A stretch of DNA of 64,000 bases from Caldicoprobacter guelmensis (lineage in GTDB: Bacteria; Bacillota; Clostridia; Caldicoprobacterales; Caldicoprobacteraceae): the NCBI RefSeq assembly GCF_016908415.1, contig NZ_JAFBDW010000006.1, positions 1 through 64,000 of the forward strand. The letters are read 5' to 3'. A program made the translations under genes and the position numbers. A model generated the notes under the pieces. It was not told where the DNA came from, did no database searches, and worked only from the letters and a program-made list of their open reading frames with translations. Below, piece after piece: positions 16,125 to 24,917 of this stretch. Each line of letters starts with the position of its first letter. Within the stretch, counting starts at the first letter, position 1.

Positions 16125-16972
16125 TCGAACATTTAACTCATGTATACATGCCGGGAAGCCCTTTCGAGTCGCTGGCGCTGGATGATGTTAGCTTTGAGAT
16201 TCAAGATGGGGAATTCGTGGGCCTCATAGGACATACCGGTTCGGGAAAATCTACTTTGGTGCAACACCTCAATGGACTTTTAAAGCCAACAAGCGGGAGA
16301 ATAGTGGTGGATGATATTGAGATTACAAGCAACAGCAGGGTGCCCAAGAGGCTTAGACAGCATGTAGGATTGGTTTTTCAATATCCCGAGCATCAACTGT
16401 TTGAGGAAACGGTGTACCAGGATATCGCCTTTGGCCCCAGGAACTTAAATCTGCCTGAGGACGAAGTAGAGAGAAGAGTAAGAGAGGCCATGGCGTTGGT
16501 GGGCTTAGATTTTGAGTCAGTCAAGGATCGTTCGCCGTTTGAAATCAGCGGGGGGCAGAGAAGGAGGGTTGCCATTGCGGGAGTTCTTGCGATGGAGCCC
16601 AAAATCCTCATATTAGATGAGCCTACTGCCGGGTTGGACCCCAGAGGTAGGGACGAGATTCTGAGCCAGATAAAGAATCTTCATGAGCAACGGGGCATGA
16701 CAATTATTCTGGTTTCGCACAGCATGGAGGATATCGCCAGGCTGGTCGATAGGATTATAGTGATGAACAAGGGCAAAATAGCTTTGATGGGCAAACCGGA
16801 AGAGGTGTTTTCATACGTTGAAGAGCTTCATGCTATGGGTTTGGGTATTCCTCAAATAATGCATGTGATGAGAGGGTTGAGAGCAAGGGGGATGGATGTA
16901 CCTGACAACATATATACCGTGGACCAAGCTGTAAAGGTTATATTGGAGAGGGTGAGGGGGAAGAAAAAATGA
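16112..16972 (+). CDS. ecfA2: ECF transporter ATPase subunit A2
   Basis: The second ATPase of the module, 286 residues, has Walker A GHTGSGKST, Q-loop VFQYPEHQLFEETVYQDIAF, signature ISGGQRRRVAIAGVLAM and Walker B ILILDEPTAGLDP. The heterodimer with EcfA1 couples ATP hydrolysis to toppling of the S-component through EcfT. Overlap with ecfA1 (13 nt) and ecfT (ATGA) implies translational coupling and fixed stoichiometry. Confidence 0.96.
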   Translation: MPIIVEHLTHVYMPGSPFESLALDDVSFEIQDGEFVGLIGHTGSGKSTLVQHLNGLLKPTSGRIVVDDIEITSNSRVPKRLRQHVGLVFQYPEHQLFEETVYQDIAFGPRNLNLPEDEVERRVREAMALVGLDFESVKDRSPFEISGGQRRRVAIAGVLAMEPKILILDEPTAGLDPRGRDEILSQIKNLHEQRGMTIILVSHSMEDIARLVDRIIVMNKGKIALMGKPEEVFSYVEELHAMGLGIPQIMHVMRGLRARGMDVPDNIYTVDQAVKVILERVRGKKK

Positions 16973-17772
16973 TTAAAGACATCACCATAGGTCAATTTTT
17001 CCCCGGCCAATCAGTGATACATCGGCTTGATCCACGGGTGAAGGTAATACTGACTTTTGTCTTCATTGTAATAATATTTTTTGTTAAAACCTATGCAGGA
17101 TATGGGCTGGTTTTTGCATATATAGGGTTTGCAGTATGGCTTTCAGGAGTGCCTATTCGGTACATCTTGAAGGGCCTCAAGCCTCTTCTGTTCATAATAG
17201 TCCTGACGTTTTTTATAAACGTCTTTTTCACGCCGGGGAATAGGGTATTGTTTCAGGTATGGGTGCTTAAATTTACCCAGGAAGGATTAAATCAGGGCAT
17301 CTTTATGGCGCTAAGGCTGGTGCTTCTAGTTGTGGGGACTTCGTTGCTTACTTTAACTACATCGCCCATATCTTTAACTGATGGTATTGAGCGCCTGCTT
17401 CAGCCGCTTCAGGTGGTCCGGTTCCCGGCTCATGAGCTAGCTATGATGATGACAATAGCCTTGCGATTTATCCCTACCTTGCTAGAAGAAACCGACAAGA
17501 TAATGAAGGCGCAAATGGCAAGAGGGGCTGATTTCGAGACCGGCAACCTGTTCCAAAGGGCAAAGGCACTGGTGCCGCTCTTGGTGCCGCTATTTATAAG
17601 TGCATTTAGGAGGGCCGATGAGTTGGCTATGGCAATGGAATCGCGTTGTTACCGCGGCGGCAAAAATCGTACGCGCATGAAAGTCCTTAAGGCGACTAAG
17701 AGGGATTACATAGCGGTGGGGGTGACGCTGTTGTTAGTTGCGGGCATACTCCTGGACAGCTATGTATTGTAA
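16969..17772 (+). CDS. ecfT: ECF transporter transmembrane subunit EcfT
   Basis: EcfT is the membrane scaffold linking the ATPases to interchangeable S-components. The 267-residue protein has several hydrophobic spans in its first half and again at the C-terminus. Two coupling motifs of the X-R-X type are visible, MARGADFETG and SRCYRGG. RibU, encoded at 61684, is the one S-component in the window that would use it. Confidence 0.95.
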   Translation: MIKDITIGQFFPGQSVIHRLDPRVKVILTFVFIVIIFFVKTYAGYGLVFAYIGFAVWLSGVPIRYILKGLKPLLFIIVLTFFINVFFTPGNRVLFQVWVLKFTQEGLNQGIFMALRLVLLVVGTSLLTLTTSPISLTDGIERLLQPLQVVRFPAHELAMMMTIALRFIPTLLEETDKIMKAQMARGADFETGNLFQRAKALVPLLVPLFISAFRRADELAMAMESRCYRGGKNRTRMKVLKATKRDYIAVGVTLLLVAGILLDSYVL

Positions 17773-17966
17773 TGCGCTTTAAAGGAATTATTGAAATGGC
17801 CTGTTAAGTGAAATTATTATAATCCGTGATGAACGAAATGCGTTGCTGCAAAGTCTGAATTTTGTATCACAGAAGAGAAGAGAGTGGTTTGTGAGTGCTT
17901 TGAGGTGCTGGTAGGTTACTCGGTTTTATAAGGGAAGATACAACCAGGATCTGGGAGTATGAAAGC

Positions 17967-18704
17967 ATGAGAAACATAAAAATTGTGCTGGAGTATGACG
18001 GTACCAATTATGCTGGCTGGCAAAGGCAAAAGAATGCGCTGTCGATTCAACAAGTAGTAGAGGAGGCTTTGTACAAGCTTACTGGAGAAACGGTCACGGT
18101 GGTTGGGGCAGGGCGTACCGATAGTGGGGTACATGCCCGGGGCCAAGTAGCCAACTTCTTTACAGCTTCGAGGCTCCCTGCCGAACGGTTTAGCTTTGCA
18201 TTAAATTCTGTGTTGCCCCCTGATATTCGAGTGCTTGAGTCGGAAGAGGTTTCTCACGAGTTTCATGCCAGGTATTCTGCCAAGGCAAAGCAATACAGGT
18301 ATTCTATATGCATGAGGCCGCATGCACCTGCCATAGCCAGAAATTATTACTATCATGTGCCGGATATTTTAGACGTGGATGCAATGAATTCAGCAGCTAA
18401 ATATATCATAGGTACTCATGACTTTAAGGCTTTTCAAAGCGCTGGTAGCAGCGTAAAAAATACCGTGCGAACGGTGTATGAGGCCTATTGGGTATGGGAG
18501 CCGCCATGCTTCTTATATTTCAATATTAAAGGAGACGGATTTTTGTACAATATGGTGCGCATTCTTGTAGGGACTTTCATAGAGGTAGGGCGGCACAGGA
18601 TGTTGGAGTCTGATATGAAGCGCATTCTGGAAGCAGGAGACAGGGATAAAGCAGGGCCCACGGCACCCGCTCACGGTTTATGCCTTGAAAGGGTGTATTA
18701 TTGA
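17967..18704 (+). CDS. truA: tRNA pseudouridine synthase A
   Basis: TruA makes pseudouridine at positions 38-40 of tRNA anticodon arms. The 245-residue protein has YDGTNYAGWQRQKNALSIQ at the N-terminus, the catalytic Asp in AGRTDSGVHARGQ, and FLYNMVRILVGTFIEVG near the end. The 194-nt gap after ecfT has a TATAAT at 17818-17823 without a well-spaced -35, so a promoter there is possible but unproven. Gene order ecfT-truA-rplM-rpsI is common in Firmicutes. Confidence 0.97.
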   Translation: MRNIKIVLEYDGTNYAGWQRQKNALSIQQVVEEALYKLTGETVTVVGAGRTDSGVHARGQVANFFTASRLPAERFSFALNSVLPPDIRVLESEEVSHEFHARYSAKAKQYRYSICMRPHAPAIARNYYYHVPDILDVDAMNSAAKYIIGTHDFKAFQSAGSSVKNTVRTVYEAYWVWEPPCFLYFNIKGDGFLYNMVRILVGTFIEVGRHRMLESDMKRILEAGDRDKAGPTAPAHGLCLERVYY

Positions 18705-18722
18705 TAATTTAGGAGGGTGTTT

Positions 18723-19178
18723 ATGAAGGATAAAGGCATATTAAATAGCAGGGTGATTGTTCAAATTGGGATTGTTGTGCGGGATATAGAAGCAGTTTCC
18801 CAGGCATACGCAGACTTGTTGGGCGTAGAAAAACCGCAGTGGTTCTGGACGGATGAATACGAAAAAGCTCATACCGAGTTTTATGGTCAGCCCAGTCATG
18901 CGCGGGCAAAGCTGGCATTTTTTGATATGGGAAACGTACAATTGGAACTGATTGAGCCTGACGAAAAGCCAAGCACATGGAGAGATTTTTTAGATAACTG
19001 CGGTGAGGGTGTACATCATATAGCCTTTATGATAAAGGAGATGGATGATGAAATAAAGAAGCTGGAACGGCATGGAATGCGACTGATACAGCGGGGAGAT
19101 TATGAGGGAGGACGTTATGCTTATATAGATACGAGGGAACAGTTAAAAGTGCTAATTGAACTACTAGAAAATTTTTGA
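18723..19178 (+). CDS. VOC-superfamily protein, methylmalonyl-CoA epimerase/glyoxalase-like
   Basis: The 151-residue protein is a vicinal-oxygen-chelate fold candidate with two beta-alpha-beta-beta halves. His and Glu ligand positions are suggested by QIGIVVRDIEAVSQAYADLL, NVQLELIEPD, GEGVHHIAFMIKEMDDEI and LKVLIELLEN. The pattern resembles methylmalonyl-CoA epimerase, but no mutase or carboxylase neighbour supports that, so the substrate is unknown. AGGAGGG lies 5 nt upstream of ATG 18723; the GTG at 18717 overlaps the binding site. Confidence 0.75.
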   Translation: MKDKGILNSRVIVQIGIVVRDIEAVSQAYADLLGVEKPQWFWTDEYEKAHTEFYGQPSHARAKLAFFDMGNVQLELIEPDEKPSTWRDFLDNCGEGVHHIAFMIKEMDDEIKKLERHGMRLIQRGDYEGGRYAYIDTREQLKVLIELLENF

Positions 19179-19209
19179 AGGCCCTTAAAAGTTAATGGAT
19201 ATTTTGGCC

Positions 19210-19238
19210 TTGACAGGCTAAATGCCTTGTATTACAAT
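19210..19238 (+). promoter_or_regulatory. Promoter for rplM-rpsI
   Basis: TTGACA (19210-19215), a 17-nt spacer and TACAAT (19233-19238) form a near-consensus housekeeping sigma promoter. The predicted transcript starts near 19245 and would have a leader of over 220 nt before the rplM ATG. Confidence 0.75.
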
Positions 19239-19275
19239 ATAAGCTAGTTTTAATGTGCTCTATTAGCTCCGGATA

Positions 19276-19337
19276 TTTATCAAAATGGTGGAGCGCAATT
19301 GAGCTTTAGTGAGAGGGCAGGCTTGTATTTTGATAAA
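19276..19337 (+). promoter_or_regulatory. Long-stem leader structure upstream of rplM
   Basis: An 11-nt exact inverted repeat, TTTATCAAAAT (19276-19286) and ATTTTGATAAA (19327-19337), encloses 40 nt. A second possible pairing, TTAACAT with ATGTTGGTTAA (about 19402-19437), lies nearer the gene. Known L13 leaders in Firmicutes bind ribosomal protein L13 to control rplM; this region is a candidate for that class, though the match to the known consensus was not tested. Confidence 0.4.
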
Positions 19338-19468
19338 GCGGTTGTTTAAATAGGAAAATTGCCTTAAAGAGGAAAATACCTTACCTTATTAATAAGTAGA
19401 TTAACATGGGTTTGTAGTGTTACTATGTTGGTTAACTTAGATAATCGAGCAGAATAGGAGGAAAGGCC

Positions 19469-19897
19469 ATGAAGACTTATGTAGCTAAGCCGGATAAGAT
19501 TACGAGAAAATGGTATGTTGTGGATGCAACTGACAAGCCATTGGGTAGATTAGCATCCCAAATTGCTAAAATATTGAGGGGTAAGCATAAACCCATTTAT
19601 ACTCCCCATGTGGATACAGGCGATTTTGTTATCGTTATCAACGCAGAAAAAGTCAAGTTGACGGGTAAGAAACTTGATAAGAAGCTTTATCGTCATCATA
19701 CCTTGTACCCTGGAGGTCTGAAAGAAATTCCTTATAGACAGCTTTTAGCAACCAAGCCCACGTTTGTGATATATCATGCTGTAAAAGGGATGTTGCCACA
19801 TAATAGATTGGGACGTAAGATGCTCAAAAAATTGAGGGTATATGCCGGGCCAAACCATAAACATGAGGCGCAACAGCCCGAAATACTTGAACTGTAA
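19469..19897 (+). CDS. rplM: 50S ribosomal protein L13
   Basis: L13 is an early large-subunit assembly protein. The 142-residue frame has KWYVVDATDKPLGRLASQIA and GDFVIVINAEKVKLTGKK, then VKGMLPHNRLGRKMLKKLRV, all diagnostic. AGGAGGAAAGG precedes ATG. It has its own promoter and long leader and pairs with rpsI. Confidence 0.98.
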   Translation: MKTYVAKPDKITRKWYVVDATDKPLGRLASQIAKILRGKHKPIYTPHVDTGDFVIVINAEKVKLTGKKLDKKLYRHHTLYPGGLKEIPYRQLLATKPTFVIYHAVKGMLPHNRLGRKMLKKLRVYAGPNHKHEAQQPEILEL

Positions 19898-19924
19898 TGA
19901 AGGTCGGGAAAGGAGAGATATACG

Positions 19925-20317
19925 TTGGTAAAGGTACAGTATTATGGGACTGGTAGGAGAAAGACGTCTGTAGCCAGGGTACGGCTTATCCCAGGAGAGG
20001 GGAAAATCATCATTAATGACCGTGATATTGATGAGTACTTTGGTATGGAACCGCTGAGGATTATGGTAAAGCAGCCACTGGAGCTGACGGGTACATTAGG
20101 CAAGTTTGACGTTATAGCCAAGGTGGAAGGTGGTGGCTTTAGCGGACAGGCCGGCGCTATCAGGCATGGCATTTCCAGGGCTTTGCTGAAGGTAGACGAG
20201 GGTTTCCGGCCAATACTCAAGCAAGCCGGCTTCTTAACGCGTGATCCTCGAATGAAAGAGAGAAAGAAGTACGGCTTGAAAGGCGCTCGAAGGGCACCCC
20301 AGTTCTCCAAGAGGTGA
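19925..20317 (+). CDS. rpsI: 30S ribosomal protein S9
   Basis: S9 sits in the 30S head; its C-terminal tail touches P-site tRNA. The 130-residue protein has YYGTGRRKTSVARVRLIPGE near the start and ends with KKYGLKGARRAPQFSKR, the expected tail. It starts at TTG with AAGGAGAG upstream and is followed by a strong terminator. Confidence 0.98.
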   Translation: MVKVQYYGTGRRKTSVARVRLIPGEGKIIINDRDIDEYFGMEPLRIMVKQPLELTGTLGKFDVIAKVEGGGFSGQAGAIRHGISRALLKVDEGFRPILKQAGFLTRDPRMKERKKYGLKGARRAPQFSKR

Positions 20318-20321
20318 AGTC

Positions 20322-20358
20322 AAAAACCGCCAGAGGTTGTTCTCGTGGCGGTTTTTTT
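20322..20358 (+). terminator. Rho-independent terminator after rpsI
   Basis: AAAAACCGCCA pairs with TGGCGGTTTTT across a loop of about 13 nt, followed by a run of seven T. It begins 4 nt after the rpsI stop and closes the rplM-rpsI transcript. Confidence 0.92.
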
Positions 20359-20371
20359 GTGGTTTTTTATG

Positions 20372-20400
20372 TTCACTTCATATATATTTTGAGGTATAAT
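20372..20400 (+). promoter_or_regulatory. Promoter for trxB
   Basis: TTCACT (20372-20377), a 17-nt spacer and a perfect TATAAT (20395-20400) lie just after the rpsI terminator and 41 nt before trxB. Confidence 0.65.
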
Positions 20401-20441
20401 AATCATGTTAAGGGTTTGACTTCAAAAAGGAGGTTTTAGTA

Positions 20442-21362
20442 ATGTTGAAAGATATAATAATCGTGGGAGGTGGAGTGGCTGGCCTCACTGCTGGGCTGTA
20501 TGCCAAAAGAGGTGGGATGGATGCGCTGCTTTTTGAGAAGATGTTTGCAGGTGGACAGATGGCTACTACATACTTGGTAGAAAACTATCCCGGATTTGAC
20601 GAGCCTATAAGTGGGCCGGACCTTGCCATGAAGATGGAATCTCATGCCCGCAAATTTGGGCTTGAAATATTATATGATGAGGTAATAGAGCTGGAGCTTG
20701 AAGGCAGAATAAAGAAAGTGAGGACCGATAAAGGGGAATATGAAGCCAAGGCGCTTATACTCTGTATGGGGGCACAGCCTAAAAAGCTGGGCTTGCCCAA
20801 AGAAGATGAGTTCCGGGGTAGAGGGGTCTCCTATTGCGCCACCTGTGATGGTGCTTTTTATAGAGATAAGATAGTTGCAGTGGTGGGCGGTGGCGACACT
20901 GCGGTGGAGGATGCTTTATTTTTGGCCCAGCATGCTACAAAGGTGTATCTTATTCACAGGCGTAATGCTTTAAGGGCTTCCAAAATATTACAGGACAGGC
21001 TGTTTGCAAATCCCAAAGTTGAAATGGTGTGGGATTCGGTAGTAGATGAGATACTGGGGGAAAAAGGGGTAGAGGGTCTGCTGGTGCGAAACGTAAAGGA
21101 TGGTTCCAGCAAAAAGTTAAAAGTGGATGGGCTGTTTGTGGCAATTGGTATACAGCCGAATAATGCCTTGATCCAAGGCAAGTTAAATATGAACGAAGCA
21201 GGGTTTGTGATAACCGATGAGACTATGGCTACTAATATACCTGGTGTTTTTGCAGCGGGTGATTTGAGACAGAAACCGCTGTGGCAGATCATAACTGCTG
21301 CAGCAGATGGAGCCATCGCTTCGGTATCAGCTCAGAGATACATAATGGAACAGTTCGCGTGA
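20442..21362 (+). CDS. trxB: Thioredoxin-disulfide reductase
   Basis: This flavoprotein reduces thioredoxin with NADPH. The 306-residue protein has the FAD loop GGGVAGLTAGLYAKRGG, the redox-active CATC (in YCATCDGAFYRD), the dinucleotide loop VGGGDTAVEDALFLA and the NADPH-type HRRNALRAS. The C-terminal GVFAAGDLRQKPLWQI is also conserved. It has its own promoter and AAGGAGG site. A ferredoxin-linked variant is unlikely given the HRRxxxRA motif. Confidence 0.94.
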   Translation: MLKDIIIVGGGVAGLTAGLYAKRGGMDALLFEKMFAGGQMATTYLVENYPGFDEPISGPDLAMKMESHARKFGLEILYDEVIELELEGRIKKVRTDKGEYEAKALILCMGAQPKKLGLPKEDEFRGRGVSYCATCDGAFYRDKIVAVVGGGDTAVEDALFLAQHATKVYLIHRRNALRASKILQDRLFANPKVEMVWDSVVDEILGEKGVEGLLVRNVKDGSSKKLKVDGLFVAIGIQPNNALIQGKLNMNEAGFVITDETMATNIPGVFAAGDLRQKPLWQIITAAADGAIASVSAQRYIMEQFA

Positions 21363-21390
21363 TGTTTGTGTTAGATAGGGGGTCATTAAG

Positions 21391-22740
21391 ATGTCAAGGA
21401 TGTTTGGTACAGACGGAGTAAGGGGGATAGCAAATCAAGATTTAAACTGTGAACTGGCGTTTAAGCTGGGGCAGGTAGGAACCTATGTGTTATCAAAGGG
21501 CAAGAAAAAGCCCAAAATTTTAATAGGCAAGGATACCAGGCTATCAGGTGATATGTTGGAGGCGGCACTGGTAGCTGGAATTTGTTCGGCAGGTGGCCAA
21601 GCGTTGTTGGCAGGAGTTATCCCCACTCCTGGAGTGGCTTACCTTACAAAGCATTACAGGGTGGACGCTGGCGTAGTCATTTCGGCTTCTCATAATCCAA
21701 TGGAGTACAATGGTATAAAATTCTTTGATAGGAATGGATACAAATTGCCCGATGAGTTGGAAGACGAGATAGAGGCCATTATCAAAGGAGAAAAACGTGT
21801 TGACATTCCCGCGCCTACAGGCGGCGACATAGGGAGCAAAATGATTGTTCCCAATGCTATACAGGATTATGTCAATTTTCTCAAACACACTATAGATGTA
21901 GATTTGAACGGCTTAAAGTTGGCTTTGGACTGTGCTAATGGTGCAGCATATAAGGTAGCGCCTATGGTATTTTCTCAGTTGGGTGCTGAAGTGGTAGCCA
22001 TTAATGATAACCCCAACGGCATCAACATAAACTGGAATTGTGGCTCTACTCATCCTGAAGGGCTTCAGCGGTTTGTGGTAGAGAACAGGGTTGACGTAGG
22101 GCTGGCGTTTGATGGAGATGCAGACAGATTGATTGTCGTGGACGAAAAAGGTGAGCTGGTGGATGGGGATCAGATAATGGTGATTTGTGCCTTGGATATG
22201 AAGGAGAGAGGCCTTCTTAAGCGAAATACGGTAGTAGCTACCATCATGAGCAATATAGGCTTTGATATTGCCCTTGAAAGAGCAGGGTGTAGTTTTGTGA
22301 AAACCAAGGTGGGGGATAGGTATGTTTTAGAAGAAATGCTCAAAAATGGATACAATATAGGAGGCGAGCAGTCAGGCCACATAATATTTTTGGACCACAG
22401 TACTACGGGAGACGGCATTTTGACGGCTCTGCAGCTTTTATCCGTGCTGAAAAGGAAAAAGCAGAAACTATCTGAACTCGCTTCTGTCATGCAAAGATTC
22501 CCGCAGGTGCTGGTCAATGCCAGAGTTAATCCCGATAAAAAGAATTTTTACATGGAAGATCACGTTATAGCGGAAGAGATATCAAGGATTGAATCCAGGT
22601 TCAAAGGGGCAGGTAGAGTGGTTATCCGTCCATCTGGAACGGAGCCTCTCATCAGAGTCATGATTGAAGGAGCGGATCAAAAAGAAATAGAAGAAAGTGC
22701 CAAAAGGTTGGCAAGTTTGATAGAGGAGCGGCTAAATTGA
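21391..22740 (+). CDS. glmM: Phosphoglucosamine mutase
   Basis: GlmM converts glucosamine-6-phosphate to glucosamine-1-phosphate for peptidoglycan precursors. The 449-residue protein opens RMFGTDGVRGIANQDLN, has the phosphoserine loop VISASHNPMEYNGIKFF, metal loop FDGDADRLIVVD, sugar loop GGEQSGHIIFLD and phosphate loop VIRPSGTEPLIRVM. It follows trxB by 28 nt and probably shares its transcript. glmS is not in the window. Confidence 0.97.
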   Translation: MSRMFGTDGVRGIANQDLNCELAFKLGQVGTYVLSKGKKKPKILIGKDTRLSGDMLEAALVAGICSAGGQALLAGVIPTPGVAYLTKHYRVDAGVVISASHNPMEYNGIKFFDRNGYKLPDELEDEIEAIIKGEKRVDIPAPTGGDIGSKMIVPNAIQDYVNFLKHTIDVDLNGLKLALDCANGAAYKVAPMVFSQLGAEVVAINDNPNGININWNCGSTHPEGLQRFVVENRVDVGLAFDGDADRLIVVDEKGELVDGDQIMVICALDMKERGLLKRNTVVATIMSNIGFDIALERAGCSFVKTKVGDRYVLEEMLKNGYNIGGEQSGHIIFLDHSTTGDGILTALQLLSVLKRKKQKLSELASVMQRFPQVLVNARVNPDKKNFYMEDHVIAEEISRIESRFKGAGRVVIRPSGTEPLIRVMIEGADQKEIEESAKRLASLIEERLN

Positions 22741-22778
22741 AATTTGTCGTGATAAGGCAAATTTTTATACAAAAAATC

Positions 22779-22806
22779 TTGTATTCAATTGAGAAGATGT
22801 TATACT
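22779..22806 (+). promoter_or_regulatory. Promoter ahead of the DUF4321 gene
   Basis: TTGTAT (22779-22784), a 16-nt spacer and TATACT (22801-22806) precede the small membrane protein gene. The expected start point lies after the upstream in-frame ATG 22811, which supports use of the later ATG 22862. Confidence 0.55.
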
Positions 22807-22861
22807 AATCATGGGAGTGAGCGGCCGAGGGCTGCTCTCAAGAAGGAGGAATTTGAGTGTA

Positions 22862-23131
22862 ATGAGAAGGGGAAGCTCGAGAAGGGGTGGGGTACTGCTG
22901 TTGCTTTTGCTGGCAGGTATTATCATTGGCAGCATTATAGGGAAAATTTTGGCTGCGTATTTTGATATACCCCTGTTTACCCAGTCATTTAAGATTGGTA
23001 CTGAAGATAATCCCTTAATACTTGATGTAGAGGTAGTAAACCTAGTGTTGGGAATAACCTTTACCATCAACTTTGGCACTGTGCTAGGCGTGTTGCTCGG
23101 ACTTATATTTTATTTTAAATCTTTAAATTAG
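22862..23131 (+). CDS. Small membrane protein, DUF4321-like
   Basis: The 89-residue protein starts with a basic patch, MRRGSSRRGG, then a hydrophobic span (LLLLLLAGIIIGSIIGKILA) and a second one at the C-terminus (TINFGTVLGVLLGLIFYF). It resembles the DUF4321 proteins found next to maf and mreB in Clostridia. A role in envelope or shape control is inferred from context only. AAGGAGGA at 22843-22850 fits ATG 22862; starts at 22811 would precede the probable transcript start. Confidence 0.75.
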   Translation: MRRGSSRRGGVLLLLLLAGIIIGSIIGKILAAYFDIPLFTQSFKIGTEDNPLILDVEVVNLVLGITFTINFGTVLGVLLGLIFYFKSLN

Positions 23132-23206
23132 TTAAATAAAACGCGTTAAGGACACATAAGTTGTTTCTAAAACAACGGCAAAAAGTCAGGAGGCAATGAG
23201 CAGCAG

Positions 23207-23785
23207 ATGAGGATAATACTGGCTTCTGCATCGCCTAGGAGGAGCGAGCTCCTTGCACAGATGGGGTTGAAGTTTGAGGTTATTCCCAGTGGTCAAGAAG
23301 AAAAAGTGATGGAAAGCCTTTCTCCCGATAGTCTGGCTATAGAGTTAGCTGTTAAAAAAGTTGAAAGCGTTGCACAAAGGGTACAAGGTTGTGCTTTGAT
23401 AATAGGTGCTGATACCGTTGTGGTCAAAGGTGACGAGGTGTTAGGAAAGCCTAAGGACGAACGAGAGGCATTTCAGATGCTCATGGAGTTGCAGGGAAAG
23501 GTTCATGAGGTGATAACAGGGCTGGCTGTCATGGAAGTGCCTTCCAAAAAATGCGCGGTTGCTTATGAGAAGACTTTGGTGGAGATGGCATCTCTTACCC
23601 CGTACGAAATTGAGGGATATATTCGTACGGGAGAACCTATGGACAAGGCCGGCGCTTATGGGATTCAAGGCCTGGGAGGAATGTTTATAAAGAGAATAGA
23701 GGGATGCTATTACAATGTGGTGGGACTTCCAATACACAGGCTTTGGTTGATACTAAAAGGATTTGGGATTGAAGTGTTTAGCTAA
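23207..23785 (+). CDS. maf: Maf-like nucleoside triphosphate pyrophosphatase
   Basis: Maf proteins hydrolyse non-canonical or canonical pyrimidine nucleoside triphosphates and have been linked to septum control. The 192-residue frame has the start RIILASASPRRSELLAQMG, the catalytic GADTVV region and GEPMDKAGAYGIQGLG, all family signatures. Its AGGAGG lies 13 nt from ATG, longer than usual, and a four-codon frame (ATG 23196) ends on the maf start codon. It heads the shape-determination cluster. Confidence 0.93.
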   Translation: MRIILASASPRRSELLAQMGLKFEVIPSGQEEKVMESLSPDSLAIELAVKKVESVAQRVQGCALIIGADTVVVKGDEVLGKPKDEREAFQMLMELQGKVHEVITGLAVMEVPSKKCAVAYEKTLVEMASLTPYEIEGYIRTGEPMDKAGAYGIQGLGGMFIKRIEGCYYNVVGLPIHRLWLILKGFGIEVFS

Positions 23786-23878
23786 CCAGATTTTGGGTGA
23801 GAGTTATCAAAAGTGAAATTATTGGCAATAATTATTTTGGCTATAAAAACAACATGTTCGGAAGGAGAAATGGATGGT

Positions 23879-24910
23879 ATGGGATTGTTGAACATATTCA
23901 GCAGAGATGTGGGGATTGACTTGGGTACGGCCAATACTTTAGTGTATATTCGAGGAAAAGGGATAGTTATTCGTGAGCCTTCTGTGGTGGCGATCCGTAG
24001 TGATACGAGGGAAGTGTTGGCTGTTGGCGAAGAAGCCAAAAGGATGATTGGTAGGACGCCAGGCAATATTGTTGCAATAAGGCCTATGAGGGATGGCGTG
24101 ATAGCCGATTTTGACGTTACCCAGGAGATGCTCAAGTATTTTATAAGAAAGGCCATAAAGGGTCCTCTTATGGTGCATCCGAGAGTGGTCATTTCGGTTC
24201 CTTCGGGTGTTACCGAAGTTGAGAAGAGGGCGGTTTATGAGGCGGCAAGGCAGGCCGGTGCTCGTGAGGCTTACCTTATTGAGGAGCCCATGGCTGCTGC
24301 TATCGGTGCAGGCCTACCGGTACATGAGCCTACAGGTAGCATGGTAGTGGATATAGGCGGTGGTACAAGCGAGGTAGCGGTGATCTCGCTAGGAGGTATA
24401 GTAACCAGCAGGTCTTTAAGGATAGGCGGTAACAAGATGGACGATGCCATTATTTTCTATATTAAAAAGGAATACAATTTGATGATTGGCGAGAGAACGG
24501 CGGAGGAGATAAAGATCAACATAGGTTCAGCCTATCCCAAAGAAGAAGAGCAGGAAATGGAGATAAGGGGTCGGGACTTGGTAACTGGATTACCTAAGAC
24601 GTTGAGGGTTACTTCTTCTGAAATCCTTGAGGCTCTGAAGGAACCTGTAAGTCAAATAGTAGAGGCTATTAAACTTACGCTGGAAAAAACCCCGCCTGAA
24701 CTGGCTGCCGATATTATGGACAAGGGGATAATGCTGACCGGAGGAGGGGCTTTGCTGGATGGTATCGATAAGCTTATAGCACAGGAAACCGGTATGCCGG
24801 TTCATATTGCAGAGGCGCCCTTGGATTGTGTAGCCATGGGTACTGGACGAGCTCTAGAAGAGTTAGAGGTTTTAAGAAGGGTTACCATCTCATCCAAGAA
24901 TTTGGCTTAA
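23879..24910 (+). CDS. mreB: Rod shape-determining protein MreB
   Basis: MreB is the actin homologue that directs lateral wall synthesis. From ATG 23879 the protein is 343 residues, starting MGLLNIFSRDVGIDLGTANT, with the phosphate loops DLGTANTLVY and VVDIGGGTSEVAVIS, and the adenosine motif MLTGGGALLDGIDKL. A GTG at 23813 and ATG 23870 are in frame, but AGGAG at 23863-23867 is spaced properly only from 23879. It heads mreBCD. Confidence 0.95.
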   Translation: MGLLNIFSRDVGIDLGTANTLVYIRGKGIVIREPSVVAIRSDTREVLAVGEEAKRMIGRTPGNIVAIRPMRDGVIADFDVTQEMLKYFIRKAIKGPLMVHPRVVISVPSGVTEVEKRAVYEAARQAGAREAYLIEEPMAAAIGAGLPVHEPTGSMVVDIGGGTSEVAVISLGGIVTSRSLRIGGNKMDDAIIFYIKKEYNLMIGERTAEEIKINIGSAYPKEEEQEMEIRGRDLVTGLPKTLRVTSSEILEALKEPVSQIVEAIKLTLEKTPPELAADIMDKGIMLTGGGALLDGIDKLIAQETGMPVHIAEAPLDCVAMGTGRALEELEVLRRVTISSKNLA

Positions 24911-24917
24911 AGATGGG

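Noticed and set aside
17773..17966. Promoter or small RNA between ecfT and truA
   Set aside because: A TATAAT at 17818 lacks a -35 at proper distance and no clear structure was seen.
22741..22770. Terminator after glmM
   Set aside because: AAATTTG with CAAATTT can pair, but the stem is A+T only and weak, so it was not listed.
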